Below, piece after piece: positions 6,263 through 12,727 of a stretch of 14,130 nucleotides of DNA. Numbering within the stretch: the first letter of the stretch is position 1; each line of letters starts with the position of its first letter. The notes beneath the pieces are model-generated. The model was not told the DNA's origin, ran no database searches, and was given only the letters and a program-made list of their open reading frames with translations. This DNA is from an uncultured Oscillospiraceae bacterium (GTDB taxonomy: Bacteria > Bacillota > Clostridia > Oscillospirales > Acutalibacteraceae). Both the position numbers and the translations under genes were made by a program. The DNA is taken from contig CABSLJ010000055.1 in assembly GCA_902478455.1 (NCBI GenBank), positions 1 to 14,130 on the forward strand, in the 5' to 3' direction.

Positions 6263-6460
6263 TTAGGAGGGTGACTTTGCGTTGTTTTGCTCTTCCTTGA
6301 CATTTGCCACGGCGACGCGCACCGCTTCAATCACAAAAGCGGAAAAGATGCAGTTGGTTCCTTGCAGAACCTCGTCCACCTCTTCGAGCAAATCGTTTGG
6401 AAAGCGGATGGATTTGCTGGTTGTGGACGGCGTAATAGGGATTTTGAATTGATATGCCAT
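6263..6460 (-). CDS. Ribbon-helix-helix (CopG/Arc-type) DNA-binding protein
   Basis: 65 residues with the classic RHH layout: a beta strand KSIRFP (about 16-21), helix 1 NDLLEEVDEVLQG, a turn TNCIFSAFV, and helix 2 IEAVRVAVANVKEE. RHH proteins dimerise and place the two-stranded ribbon in the DNA major groove; many are antitoxins or plasmid and metal regulators. No toxin-like gene adjoins it (the next gene downstream is the 51-aa protein), so an antitoxin role is not supported. The ribosome site is weak (GGTGATGGT just before ATG). It lies next to a repeat array and in slightly AT-richer DNA, which may mean it was acquired. Confidence 0.8.
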   Translation of the reverse strand: MAYQFKIPITPSTTSKSIRFPNDLLEEVDEVLQGTNCIFSAFVIEAVRVAVANVKEEQNNAKSPS

Positions 6461-6489
6461 ACCATCACCACAATATAAGTAGTAATGTT

Positions 6490-6519
6490 ATTATGCATCA
6501 TGAAGATGGCGCTTGTCAG
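6490..6519 (-). promoter_or_regulatory. Candidate promoter of the ribbon-helix-helix gene
   Basis: On the minus strand CTGACA (6519-6514), 18-bp spacer, CATAAT (6495-6490). An alternative -10, TATATT (6477-6472), lacks a good -35. The surrounding 60 bp are AT-rich compared with the window. Confidence 0.35.
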
Positions 6520-6563
6520 CATTACGTTCCGCAAAACATTTGTAAGGCCTGCTGTCCTGCATT

Positions 6564-6986
6564 GTAGGGGCGCACAGTGTGCGCCCGTTTTATTTTTTCG
6601 CCAAAACATGACGCATTGCACACCGCGCGCCCGCCGCCGGGGCGACGGCTTGACGGGCGAACGATGTTCGCCCCTGCTTTCATCCCGGAGGTCGGGCGTA
6701 GGGGCGCACAGTGTGCGCCCGCTTTGTTTTTTCGCCAAAACATGACGCATCGCCCTCCGCGCGCCCGACGGGGCGGCGGTCTTGACGGGCGAACGATGTT
6801 CGCCCCTACTTTCATCCCGGAGGCCGGGCGTAGGGGCGCACAAGGTGCGCCCGCCATGTTTTGCGCCAAAACATGGTGTATTGCCCCCCGCGCGCCCACC
6901 GGGGCGACGGTCTTGACGGGCGAACGATGTTCGCCCCTACTTTCATCCCGGAGGCCGGGTGTAGGGGCGCACAATGTGCGCCCGCG
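6564..6986. repeat. Tandem array of MITE-like hairpin elements (3 full units plus a partial)
   Basis: Three elements lie at 6564-6677, 6698-6809 and 6830-6940; a fourth begins at 6961 and stops after its first hairpin (about 6986). Periods are 134, 132 and 131 bp. Each element starts GTAGGGGCG and ends CGCCCCTAC (the first ends CTGC), forming 9-bp terminal inverted repeats. The left end is itself a palindrome (GGGCGCACA-G-TGTGCGCCC); the right end is another (GGGCGAAC-GAT-GTTCGCCC). The middle holds a conserved CCAAAACATG block; in unit 3 it becomes a hairpin, CATGTTTTG-CGC-CAAAACATG. The units are joined by near-identical 20-bp spacers (TTTCATCCCGGAGGCCGGGC type). No transposase is present. 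Similar GTAGGGGCG-bounded repeats are common in Clostridia genomes, from memory. The open frames through it are repeat artefacts. Confidence 0.85.
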
Positions 6987-7007
6987 GGTTGACGCGCGGC
7001 CCTGCCG

Positions 7008-7661
7008 CTAGGCGCACAGCAGGCGCAGCAGAGCGAGGACGATCAGCAGCACGCCGGAGAGCACGACGAACACCCGTGAATCGGCTTTTGCAAGTCTTTT
7101 CAGCCTGCGGCCCAGGAACAGGCCGGCGCACAGAAACAGCAGCTGCACCGCGCCTGCGGTCAGAGGAACGGCCGCCGAATGCATGCCGGAGACCGCGCTG
7201 CTGACCCCCGCGCCGAAGGAATCGACCGAGAGGGCCGCCCCGAGGTAGACCGCCTCGAAAACGTCGATGTGGGAGGAGCCGTCAAAATCGCATGAGGCGG
7301 GGTTGCGGATGATCTTAATGGTGACGCCGAAGGATTTCAGCGCGATGTTCCAGACCGTCTCCCTTTTCTCCTTCCGCGGCCGCTCCTTTTTTCCCTTGGA
7401 CGAAAGCCCCTGAATCACGATGAAAATCCCCAGCAGGACGAGCATCCCCGCGCCGATCCACCGGGCAGCCTCCTCGGAGAGAAACAGAAGAATGCCGCTC
7501 CCCAGAGCGACGGCCGCCGACATGACCAGCATGGAGGTGATGCAAAGGACGATTTTTGCCGGCCAGGGGGTGCGAATCCCGCGCAGGCCGTAAGAAACGC
7601 CGATTCCGAGCGCATCCATACTCAAAGAGACGGCGAGCAACAGCACACCTAAAAACTGCAT
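7008..7661 (-). CDS. ytaF: YtaF-type sporulation membrane protein
   Basis: 217 residues from ATG at 7661, preceded by GGGAGG at 8-bp spacing; an upstream extension of the frame to 7880 has no support. There are six predicted membrane helices in two halves of three, as in the MntP/LysE-like fold. Each half has an Asp in its first helix: D16 in SLSMDALGIG and D147 in ALSVDSFGAG. Between them lies a Lys/Arg-rich loop (about 88-101) and then the YtaF signature NPASCDFDGSSHID, whose acidic D-x-D-x-S part precedes E136. MntP relatives export Mn2+; YtaF itself is known as a sporulation-associated membrane protein whose substrate is not settled, so cation transport is inference. It is divergent from a Ca2+ P-type ATPase. 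Confidence 0.88.
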   Translation of the reverse strand: MQFLGVLLLAVSLSMDALGIGVSYGLRGIRTPWPAKIVLCITSMLVMSAAVALGSGILLFLSEEAARWIGAGMLVLLGIFIVIQGLSSKGKKERPRKEKRETVWNIALKSFGVTIKIIRNPASCDFDGSSHIDVFEAVYLGAALSVDSFGAGVSSAVSGMHSAAVPLTAGAVQLLFLCAGLFLGRRLKRLAKADSRVFVVLSGVLLIVLALLRLLCA

Positions 7662-7688
7662 CGCACGTTCCTCCCATCCGTTTTTCCC

Positions 7689-7718
7689 ATTATATGGGGG
7701 GAGCGCGCAATTTGTCTC
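7689..7718 (-). promoter_or_regulatory. Candidate promoter of ytaF
   Basis: On the minus strand GAGACA (7718-7713), 18-bp spacer, perfect TATAAT (7694-7689). The start is expected near 7682, about 20 nt before the ytaF ATG. Confidence 0.5.
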
Positions 7719-7763
7719 ACAGCTGGTCCGAAATGTGGGACGTTTTGTCCAATTTTGGGCGAA

Positions 7764-7946
7764 GCGGACCTTCCGTCCGCCGGACGTCATAAAAGGGGAC
7801 AACCGGCGAATATATTTGGATGAAGAGAATCGATGCGGCAGACGCATCCCCGGCCGACGGGAAGGGGCGTCCTGCCGCACGCAAGGCGCTCGTCAAAATC
7901 AAATCGGGCCGCGCGCGACGGGCTCTTTTCCCGCCCCGCGCGGCCC
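7764..7946 (+). promoter_or_regulatory. Hairpin-rich leader of the Ca2+ ATPase gene
   Basis: About 300 bp separate ytaF and the ATPase start. Three structures stand out. First, GCGGAC (7764-7769) with GTCCGC (7775-7780); its right arm can instead pair with GGAC at 7782-7785. Second, a long stem from TGCGGCAGACGC (from 7834) to GCGTCCTGCCGCA (to 7879), with a further CCCC/GGGG pairing inside and two small bulges. Third, a perfect 10-bp stem GGGCCGCGCG (7906-7915) with CGCGCGGCCC (7937-7946), ending 5 bp before the ribosome site GGAGGG. I do not see a known riboswitch consensus, and no clear plus-strand promoter, so where transcription starts is unknown. Confidence 0.45.
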
Positions 7947-7965
7947 GGATTCGGAGGGAACCTGT

Positions 7966-10653
7966 ATGGATTGGCATAGCTGCTCCGCCCAGGAGGCGCT
8001 TGCAAAGCTGGAGGTCACAAGGGAGGCGGGGCTTTCCCCGGACGCCGTCTCGGCGCGCAGGGGGACCTACGGCCCCAACAAGCTCAGTGAAAAGAAGGCC
8101 AAGGGCTTTTTGGCAAAGTTCTTAGCCCAGTTTTCCGATTTCATGGTCATCATCCTGCTGATTGCCGCGGTCATCTCCTTTGTGACGGCCGCCGTGGAGG
8201 GCAACGGAGACTACATCGATCCGATCATCATCCTGCTGATCGTCATCGTCAACGCCGTCACCGGCGTAGTGCAGGAGAGCAAGGCGGAAAAGGCCATTGA
8301 GGCCCTTAAAAAGCTCTCCTCGCCCGAGGCGCGGGTGCTGCGCGGCGGCAGGGAGCAGCACATTCCCTCAGAGGAGGTCGTCCCCGGGGACATCCTCCTG
8401 CTTGACACGGGCGATTTCGTCAGCGCAGACGCGCGCCTGCTGGAGGCCCACAACCTCAAGACGGAGGAATCGGCCCTCACGGGCGAATCGCTTCCGGTGG
8501 AAAAGGACGCCTCGGCCGTCTACCCGCCCAAGACCGCCCTGGGCGACCGCAAAAACCTCCTTTTCGCCACAAGCACCGTCACGGCGGGCCACGCCGTCGC
8601 CGTGGCGGTGGAGACCGGCATGCGCACCGAGGTCGGGCGCATCGCCCACATGATCAACGAGGAGGAGGCCCCCGAGACCCCCCTCCAGCGCAAGCTGGCG
8701 CAGACGGGCAAGACGCTCGGCATCGCCGCCGTCCTCATCTGCCTGGCCATCTTCTTAATGGGACTGATTCAGAGCATTCCCCCGCTGGAGATGTTCATGA
8801 TCTCCATCTCCCTCGCGGTGGCGGCCATCCCGGAGGGACTGCCCGCCGTCGTGACCATCGTGCTGGCCATCGGCGTGCGGCGCATGGCGGTAAGCCGGGC
8901 CATTATCCGCCGACTGCCCGCCGTGGAGACCCTGGGCAGCGCGAGCGTCATCTGCTCGGACAAAACCGGCACCCTCACCCAGAACAAAATGACGGTGGTG
9001 GAGGTGGCCGCTCCCGGCGAACGGACGGGGAGCCTTTCGGGCGCGGGGACGGAAATCCTGAGCCTTTCGGCCCTGTGCAACAATTCGGTCCTTTCGGGCC
9101 CTTACGGCGACTGGACCGCCTCCGGCGACCCAACCGAGACGGCGCTGCTCATCGCCGCGGCCAAGGCGGGCAAGGTCAAGGCCGCGCTGGATAACCTTTT
9201 CCCCCGTGTGGGAGAAATCCCCTTTGACAGCAAGCGCAAGCTGATGACCACCGTCCACAAGCTCGGCGGCGGGCGCTACCGCATCATCACCAAGGGCGCG
9301 CCCGACGTTCTCCTTCCCCTGTGCGCCCGGTTCAAGCACGCCGGAGAGGAGGCCCCGTTGACCCCGCACGCCCGGCGGGTGCTGGAGCAGCAGAACGAGG
9401 AGATGGCCTCCCGCGCCCTGCGGGTGCTGGGCGTGGCCTACCGGGACGTCGATTTCCTGCCCCGCTCGGAGACGGGCATGGAAACCGACCTGATTTTCTG
9501 CGGTCTTGTGGGCATGATCGACCCGCCCCGTCCCCAGGCCAAGGAGGCGGTGCGCCAGTGCCGCGGCGCGGGCATCAAGCCGGTGATGATCACGGGCGAC
9601 CACATCGTCACCGCCAAGGCCATCGCCAAAGAGCTGGGCATCCTCAAGGAGGGCGACCGCGCCATGACCGGCGCGGAGCTCGACGCGATCAGCCAGGAGG
9701 AGCTTGCGCGGGACATCTTCCGCTATTCGGTCTTCGCCCGCGTCTCGCCCGAGCATAAGGTGCGCATCGTCAAGGCCTTCCAGGCGCAGGGCGCGGTGGT
9801 CGCCATGACGGGGGACGGCGTCAACGACGCGCCCGCCCTCAAATCGGCCGACATCGGCTGCGCCATGGGCATCTCAGGCACCGACGTCGCCAAGGGCGCG
9901 GCCGATATGATCATGACCGACGACAACTTCGCCACCATCGTCGAGGCGGTCCGCCAGGGACGCGGCATCTTCGACAACATCAAAAAGACCGTCCACTTCC
10001 TGCTTTCGAGCAACATCGGAGAGATCATCACCGTTTTTGTCGCTTTTCTGTTCCGACTGCCCGCCCCGCTTTTGGCCATTCAGCTTTTGTGGGTCAACCT
10101 GGTCACCGATTCGCTGCCCGCCCTGGCCCTCGGCGTGGAGCCGGTGGATGAGGACATCATGAAGCGCCGGCCCATAAGCCCCAAAAAGAGTCTGTTTGCC
10201 GACGGCATGGGCTACAGCATCGCCGTGGAGGGCTGTCTCATCGGCGCGCTGGCCCTGCTGGCCTTTACCATCGGCCGGGTGTATTTTGACGCAGGCGCGG
10301 TTCCCGTGGTCGGCCGCACCATGGCCTTCGCCGTGCTGAGCCTCTCTCAGCTGGTGCACGCCTTCAACGTCAGGAGCGAGCATTCAGTCTTCCAGACGGG
10401 CGTCTTCGGCAATCTCAGAATGGTGTACTCCTTCCTTGTCTGCCTGTTTTTGCAGGTGGCGGTCATCGCCTTCGCCCCGCTTGCCTCCGTCTTTAAGACG
10501 ACCCCGTTGAGCCTGCGTCAGTGGATGATCGTCGCCGGGCTTTCGCTTGTGCCGCTCGTGGTGGTGGAGCTTGAAAAGCGCCTCTCCGCGCGCAGGTCCA
10601 GGCGGGAGGAGCGGCCCGCCCTCGCGCTGCGCCCGCCCAGAGCGGCGGAATGA
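7966..10653 (+). CDS. Calcium-translocating P-type ATPase (SERCA-like, P2A)
   Basis: 895 residues from ATG at 7966 with GGAGGG 7-8 bp upstream; the open frame reaches back to 7735 but that is leader. Order: N-terminal cation-ATPase domain (SAQEALAKL...YGPNKL), membrane helices M1-M2 (about 50-105), actuator domain with T172-G-E-S175, M3-M4 with I-P-E290-G-L-P, phosphorylation site D332-KTGTLT, nucleotide-binding region with KGAPDVLLPLC, MITGD, hinge T615-G-D617-GVND621-AP, and M5-M10. Calcium ligands of both SERCA sites seem present: E290 (M4), N683 and E686 (M5, SSNIGE), N711, T714 and D715 (M6, LLWVNLVTD). It should pump Ca2+ (perhaps also Mn2+) out of the cytoplasm at the expense of ATP. 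It is divergent from ytaF and convergent with ogg. The length is normal for the family. Confidence 0.95.
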   Translation: MDWHSCSAQEALAKLEVTREAGLSPDAVSARRGTYGPNKLSEKKAKGFLAKFLAQFSDFMVIILLIAAVISFVTAAVEGNGDYIDPIIILLIVIVNAVTGVVQESKAEKAIEALKKLSSPEARVLRGGREQHIPSEEVVPGDILLLDTGDFVSADARLLEAHNLKTEESALTGESLPVEKDASAVYPPKTALGDRKNLLFATSTVTAGHAVAVAVETGMRTEVGRIAHMINEEEAPETPLQRKLAQTGKTLGIAAVLICLAIFLMGLIQSIPPLEMFMISISLAVAAIPEGLPAVVTIVLAIGVRRMAVSRAIIRRLPAVETLGSASVICSDKTGTLTQNKMTVVEVAAPGERTGSLSGAGTEILSLSALCNNSVLSGPYGDWTASGDPTETALLIAAAKAGKVKAALDNLFPRVGEIPFDSKRKLMTTVHKLGGGRYRIITKGAPDVLLPLCARFKHAGEEAPLTPHARRVLEQQNEEMASRALRVLGVAYRDVDFLPRSETGMETDLIFCGLVGMIDPPRPQAKEAVRQCRGAGIKPVMITGDHIVTAKAIAKELGILKEGDRAMTGAELDAISQEELARDIFRYSVFARVSPEHKVRIVKAFQAQGAVVAMTGDGVNDAPALKSADIGCAMGISGTDVAKGAADMIMTDDNFATIVEAVRQGRGIFDNIKKTVHFLLSSNIGEIITVFVAFLFRLPAPLLAIQLLWVNLVTDSLPALALGVEPVDEDIMKRRPISPKKSLFADGMGYSIAVEGCLIGALALLAFTIGRVYFDAGAVPVVGRTMAFAVLSLSQLVHAFNVRSEHSVFQTGVFGNLRMVYSFLVCLFLQVAVIAFAPLASVFKTTPLSLRQWMIVAGLSLVPLVVVELEKRLSARRSRREERPALALRPPRAAE

Positions 10654-10681
10654 TCCTTTTTCCCGCGTCCTCCGTCTGCAC

Positions 10682-10714
10682 AAAAAGGCCCGGACCGTAG
10701 ACGGTCCGGGCCTT
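10682..10714 (-). terminator. Terminator between convergent Ca2+ ATPase and ogg
   Basis: A perfect 14-bp stem, AAGGCCCGGACCGT (10685-10698) with ACGGTCCGGGCCTT (10701-10714), and only an AG in the loop, so the innermost pairs probably open. A5 at 10682-10686 gives a U-tract on the minus strand, so it mainly serves ogg, whose stop is 8 bp away. On the plus strand only TT follows the GC stem. Confidence 0.85.
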
Positions 10715-10722
10715 CCCGCGCG

Positions 10723-11565
10723 TTAGGCTTCCTTTTGGAACAGCTCGGGATGCATCCGGCTGTAGTGAAAAATGTACTGCTGGGCGATGCCGGCGTACGG
10801 ACCGAAGTCGGCCGGGGTCCGGCCGGGAAAGAGGGTGTCCATCGCGCGGCGCATCCAGACGTCCATGGGAAAGGCCTCCAGCCGGTGCAGGCCGTAGAGC
10901 AGGGCGCAGTCGGCCACCTTGGGGCCGACGCCCACAATCCGCATGAGCGATTCCCGCGCCTGAGGCAGGGGAAGAAGGCGCGCCTGTTCCAGGTCGACCT
11001 CGCCCGAAGCCACCTTTTTTGCCGCGTCTATGACGTATTTGGCGCGGAATCCGCACCGGACGGGTGCGAGTTCGTCCGGAGAAAGCAGCGCCAGACGCTC
11101 GGCGGAAGGGAAGGCGAAGCCCCCCTCCACCGGCCGGCCGAAGCACGCGCACAGCCGGTCGACAATGCCGCGGATGCGGGGAATGTTGTTGTTCTGGGAA
11201 AGAATAAAACTGCACAGCGCCCCCCAAGGCTCCTGCCGTAAAATGCGCATGCCGGGCGCGTAGCGCGCCGCCTCGCGCAGCACCGGGCCCATGCCGGAAA
11301 AGGCGCGGCGCAGCGCGCCGTAGTCGAGCCCGAGGTCGAAGTAATCCCGCCACAGAGAGAGATAATCCTCTACAGAAGCCCCTTCCAGCACGAGGACGTC
11401 TTCGTCCCGGTAAACGCGCAGCGCTCTTGCGCGCACAATCCCGCGGAAGGAGCCGCCGGGTTCCTCTTCCCAGCGGAAGCACTGTCCGCAGAGGAAGGTT
11501 TCCCGCAGGTCAAAATCGGGGCAGTCATGTAGCTCAATTCCCCGGCTTGTTGCTTGATATTCCAT
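10723..11565 (-). CDS. ogg: 8-oxoguanine DNA glycosylase
   Basis: 280 residues from ATG at 11565, with GGAGG 7 bp upstream; the frame is open to 11928 but that overlaps the DUF6062 gene. The N-terminal OGG_N-like beta domain (about 10-110, with FLCGQCFRW) precedes the helix-hairpin-helix glycosylase domain. Key residues: the asparagine-rich SQNNNIPRI at 123-131 that probes the damaged site, the hairpin G-V-G-P-K216-V-A-D-C carrying the catalytic lysine, and the catalytic aspartate D235 in F-P-M-D-V-W. These correspond to K249 and D268 of human OGG1. The enzyme removes 8-oxoguanine from DNA and cleaves the strand by beta-elimination. It shares a symmetric divergent promoter with the DUF6062 gene. 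Confidence 0.93.
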   Translation of the reverse strand: MEYQATSRGIELHDCPDFDLRETFLCGQCFRWEEEPGGSFRGIVRARALRVYRDEDVLVLEGASVEDYLSLWRDYFDLGLDYGALRRAFSGMGPVLREAARYAPGMRILRQEPWGALCSFILSQNNNIPRIRGIVDRLCACFGRPVEGGFAFPSAERLALLSPDELAPVRCGFRAKYVIDAAKKVASGEVDLEQARLLPLPQARESLMRIVGVGPKVADCALLYGLHRLEAFPMDVWMRRAMDTLFPGRTPADFGPYAGIAQQYIFHYSRMHPELFQKEA

Positions 11566-11631
11566 CCTTGTTCCTCCTCTCCCGGCCCGGCAGCCGCCTT
11601 GCGGCACAGATTCCATCCATTGCCTTTTTCT

Positions 11632-11660
11632 ATTATACGACAGCTTCTTCAAATAAGGAA
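11632..11660 (-). promoter_or_regulatory. Promoter of ogg
   Basis: On the minus strand a perfect TATAAT (11637-11632) lies 17 bp after a weak -35, TTCCTT (11660-11655). The start is expected near 11625, about 60 nt before the ATG. Confidence 0.55.
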
Positions 11661-11668
11661 GAAGCTGT
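11640..11668. promoter_or_regulatory. Inverted repeat centred between ogg and DUF6062 promoters
   Basis: Perfect 11-bp arms ACAGCTTCTTC (11640-11650) and GAAGAAGCTGT (11658-11668) with a 7-bp spacer. Its centre (11654) is 19.5 bp from the middle of each -10 box, so one bound dimer would cover both -35 regions. There is no U-tract on either side, which argues against a terminator. Confidence 0.6.
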
Positions 11669-11676
11669 GGTACAAT
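11648..11676 (+). promoter_or_regulatory. Promoter of the DUF6062 gene
   Basis: TTCAAA (11648-11653), 17-bp spacer, TACAAT (11671-11676). The start is expected near 11683, about 28 nt before the GTG start. Its -35 region interlocks with that of the ogg promoter. Confidence 0.55.
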
Positions 11677-11710
11677 AAGTACAAGGAAAAAATGGGAGGG
11701 AATTTCACAC

Positions 11711-12415
11711 GTGAGAGAAGATATCTGCACCATCCCCATCAGCGAGGTCTTCGAGCCGCGGGAGGGCTGCCCCATCTGCCGGATGCGGGACACGCTCGAG
11801 CACCGCGTCACCGAATACATCACCGGCGCCGCCATGATGGAGCCCGACGTCCGCGTCGTCACCAACCGCATGGGCTTCTGCCACGACCACTTTGCCATGA
11901 TGCTCAAAAAGGGCAGCCGGCTGTCCAACGCTCTGATTCTCGAAAGTCATCTCAAGGAAATTGAGGACGGCATCTTTCTGGCCGGGCGGTCGGTTCCGGG
12001 CAAAAAGCAGGTGCAGGCCGCGCAGGCGCTTGAGGAGAGCTGCTTTGTGTGCGAGCGCATCGAATGGGCCATGACCCGCATGTTTGACACCATCTTCCGC
12101 CTTTGGCAGCAGGAGGAGGAATTCCGCGCCCTGTACGACGAGCAGCCCTACCTCTGCCTTCCCCACTACACCGCCCTGATGCGCGCGGCCGAAAAGGGCG
12201 TGCGCGGCAAAAACGCCGCCCCCTTTGCCAAGGCTACGGCGGCGCTTGCCCACCGCTGTCTCAAGGAGCTGGAAAACGACGTCACCCACTTCTGCCGGAT
12301 GTTCGATTACCGCAACAACGGCGGCGACTGGGGCAATTCAAAGGACGCCATTGAGCGGACCATCGCCTTTTTGACCGCCCGCGCGCCCGGCTGGAATGAA
12401 AAGGGGAAGTCGTAA
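11711..12415 (+). CDS. DUF6062-family protein with two putative zinc sites
   Basis: 234 residues from GTG at 11711; GGGAGGG lies about 10 bp upstream and no in-frame ATG is better placed. Two equivalent metal-site patterns stand out: C20-x2-C23 ... C57-x2-H60, and C111-x2-C114 ... C149-x2-H152. Their internal spacings are almost equal (33 and 34 residues), suggesting an internal duplication, each half ending in a G-F-C-H-D-H-F or Y-L-C-L-P-H-Y motif. The rest is mostly helical and soluble, with no signal peptide. Members are widespread in Clostridia and uncharacterised to my knowledge; zinc binding and a structural or regulatory role are inferred. It is divergent from ogg with a shared control region. 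Confidence 0.85.
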   Translation: MREDICTIPISEVFEPREGCPICRMRDTLEHRVTEYITGAAMMEPDVRVVTNRMGFCHDHFAMMLKKGSRLSNALILESHLKEIEDGIFLAGRSVPGKKQVQAAQALEESCFVCERIEWAMTRMFDTIFRLWQQEEEFRALYDEQPYLCLPHYTALMRAAEKGVRGKNAAPFAKATAALAHRCLKELENDVTHFCRMFDYRNNGGDWGNSKDAIERTIAFLTARAPGWNEKGKS

Positions 12416-12493
12416 AGCTTTCATAACTGTTTGTATTGGCGTTTCTCTGAAATTCAGTTGACATAAATTAGTTGCATGTCATTTCCTGTATAA

Positions 12494-12523
12494 AAAAACA
12501 CGGGCGTGTGCGCCTGCGTTTTT
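12494..12523 (+). terminator. Probable terminator of the DUF6062 gene
   Basis: AAAAACACGGGCG (12494-12506), loop TGTG, CGCCTGCGTTTTT (12511-12523): a 13-bp A/U-flanked stem with one A-C mismatch and one G-U pair. The U-run is inside the stem and is followed by CCCCC, so the site is less typical than others here. Confidence 0.5.
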
Positions 12524-12540
12524 CCCCCTTCTCAACAGGG

Positions 12541-12570
12541 TTATCCACATTATCCACAGAGTTTTCCACC
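12541..12570 (+). promoter_or_regulatory. DnaA-box cluster in an AT-richer intergenic gap
   Basis: Two perfect TTATCCACA boxes abut head to tail at 12541-12549 and 12550-12558; a degenerate third, TTTTCCACC, follows at 12562-12570 in the same orientation, and TATTCCACA lies further on near 12657. The gene-free stretch 12416-12727 around it is AT-richer than the genes. It also holds CCGCCG/CGGCGG (12619-12645) and CCCGCC/GGCGGG (12691-12708) hairpins, and a TGACAT/ATGTCA inverted repeat (12459-12481). DnaA binds such boxes at origins, at titration sites and in some promoters. None of the usual oriC marker genes (dnaA, dnaN, rpmH) is in the window. Confidence 0.6.
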
Positions 12571-12727
12571 GTTTTTATGTTAACCGATGCAAATACCAGC
12601 CGTATAACCGCCTTTTCTCCGCCGTTTTGCGTTATTTATCGGCGGGAAATATTGCATATTCCACAAATATCCTGCCAAAAATATTGTTGCCCCGCCGTGC
12701 GTGGCGGGATTAGAAGTGGAGAAGGGT

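Noticed and set aside
6263..6460. Antitoxin of a toxin-antitoxin module
   Set aside because: No RelE, ParE, HicA or PIN-like toxin adjoins the ribbon-helix-helix gene.
6331..6974. Overlapping minus- and plus-strand open frames with repeated CAPTPGLRDESRGEHRSPVK-like peptides
   Set aside because: They are translations of the 131-134 bp repeat units; the same peptide recurs in several frames and there are no ribosome sites.
6564..6986. CRISPR array
   Set aside because: Units are over 100 bp with constant 20-bp joins, not short repeats with variable spacers, and no cas genes are present.
7735..7965. 77-residue N-terminal extension of the Ca2+ ATPase
   Set aside because: It is poorly conserved-looking and translates hairpin DNA; the ATG at 7966 has GGAGGG at proper spacing and gives a normal family N-terminus.
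7662..7965. yybP-ykoY manganese riboswitch
   Set aside because: The gene pair made me look, but the class's conserved loop sequences are not visible on either strand.
8755..9756. 333-codon minus-strand open frame
   Set aside because: It is antisense to the conserved core of the Ca2+ ATPase and has no family features.
11640..11668. Transcription terminator at the ogg/DUF6062 inverted repeat
   Set aside because: No U-tract follows on either strand, and it lies between divergent promoters.
12416..12727. Definite chromosomal oriC
   Set aside because: Only two perfect boxes plus degenerate ones, with no dnaA, dnaN or rpmH nearby; kept as a finding, not a feature call of origin.
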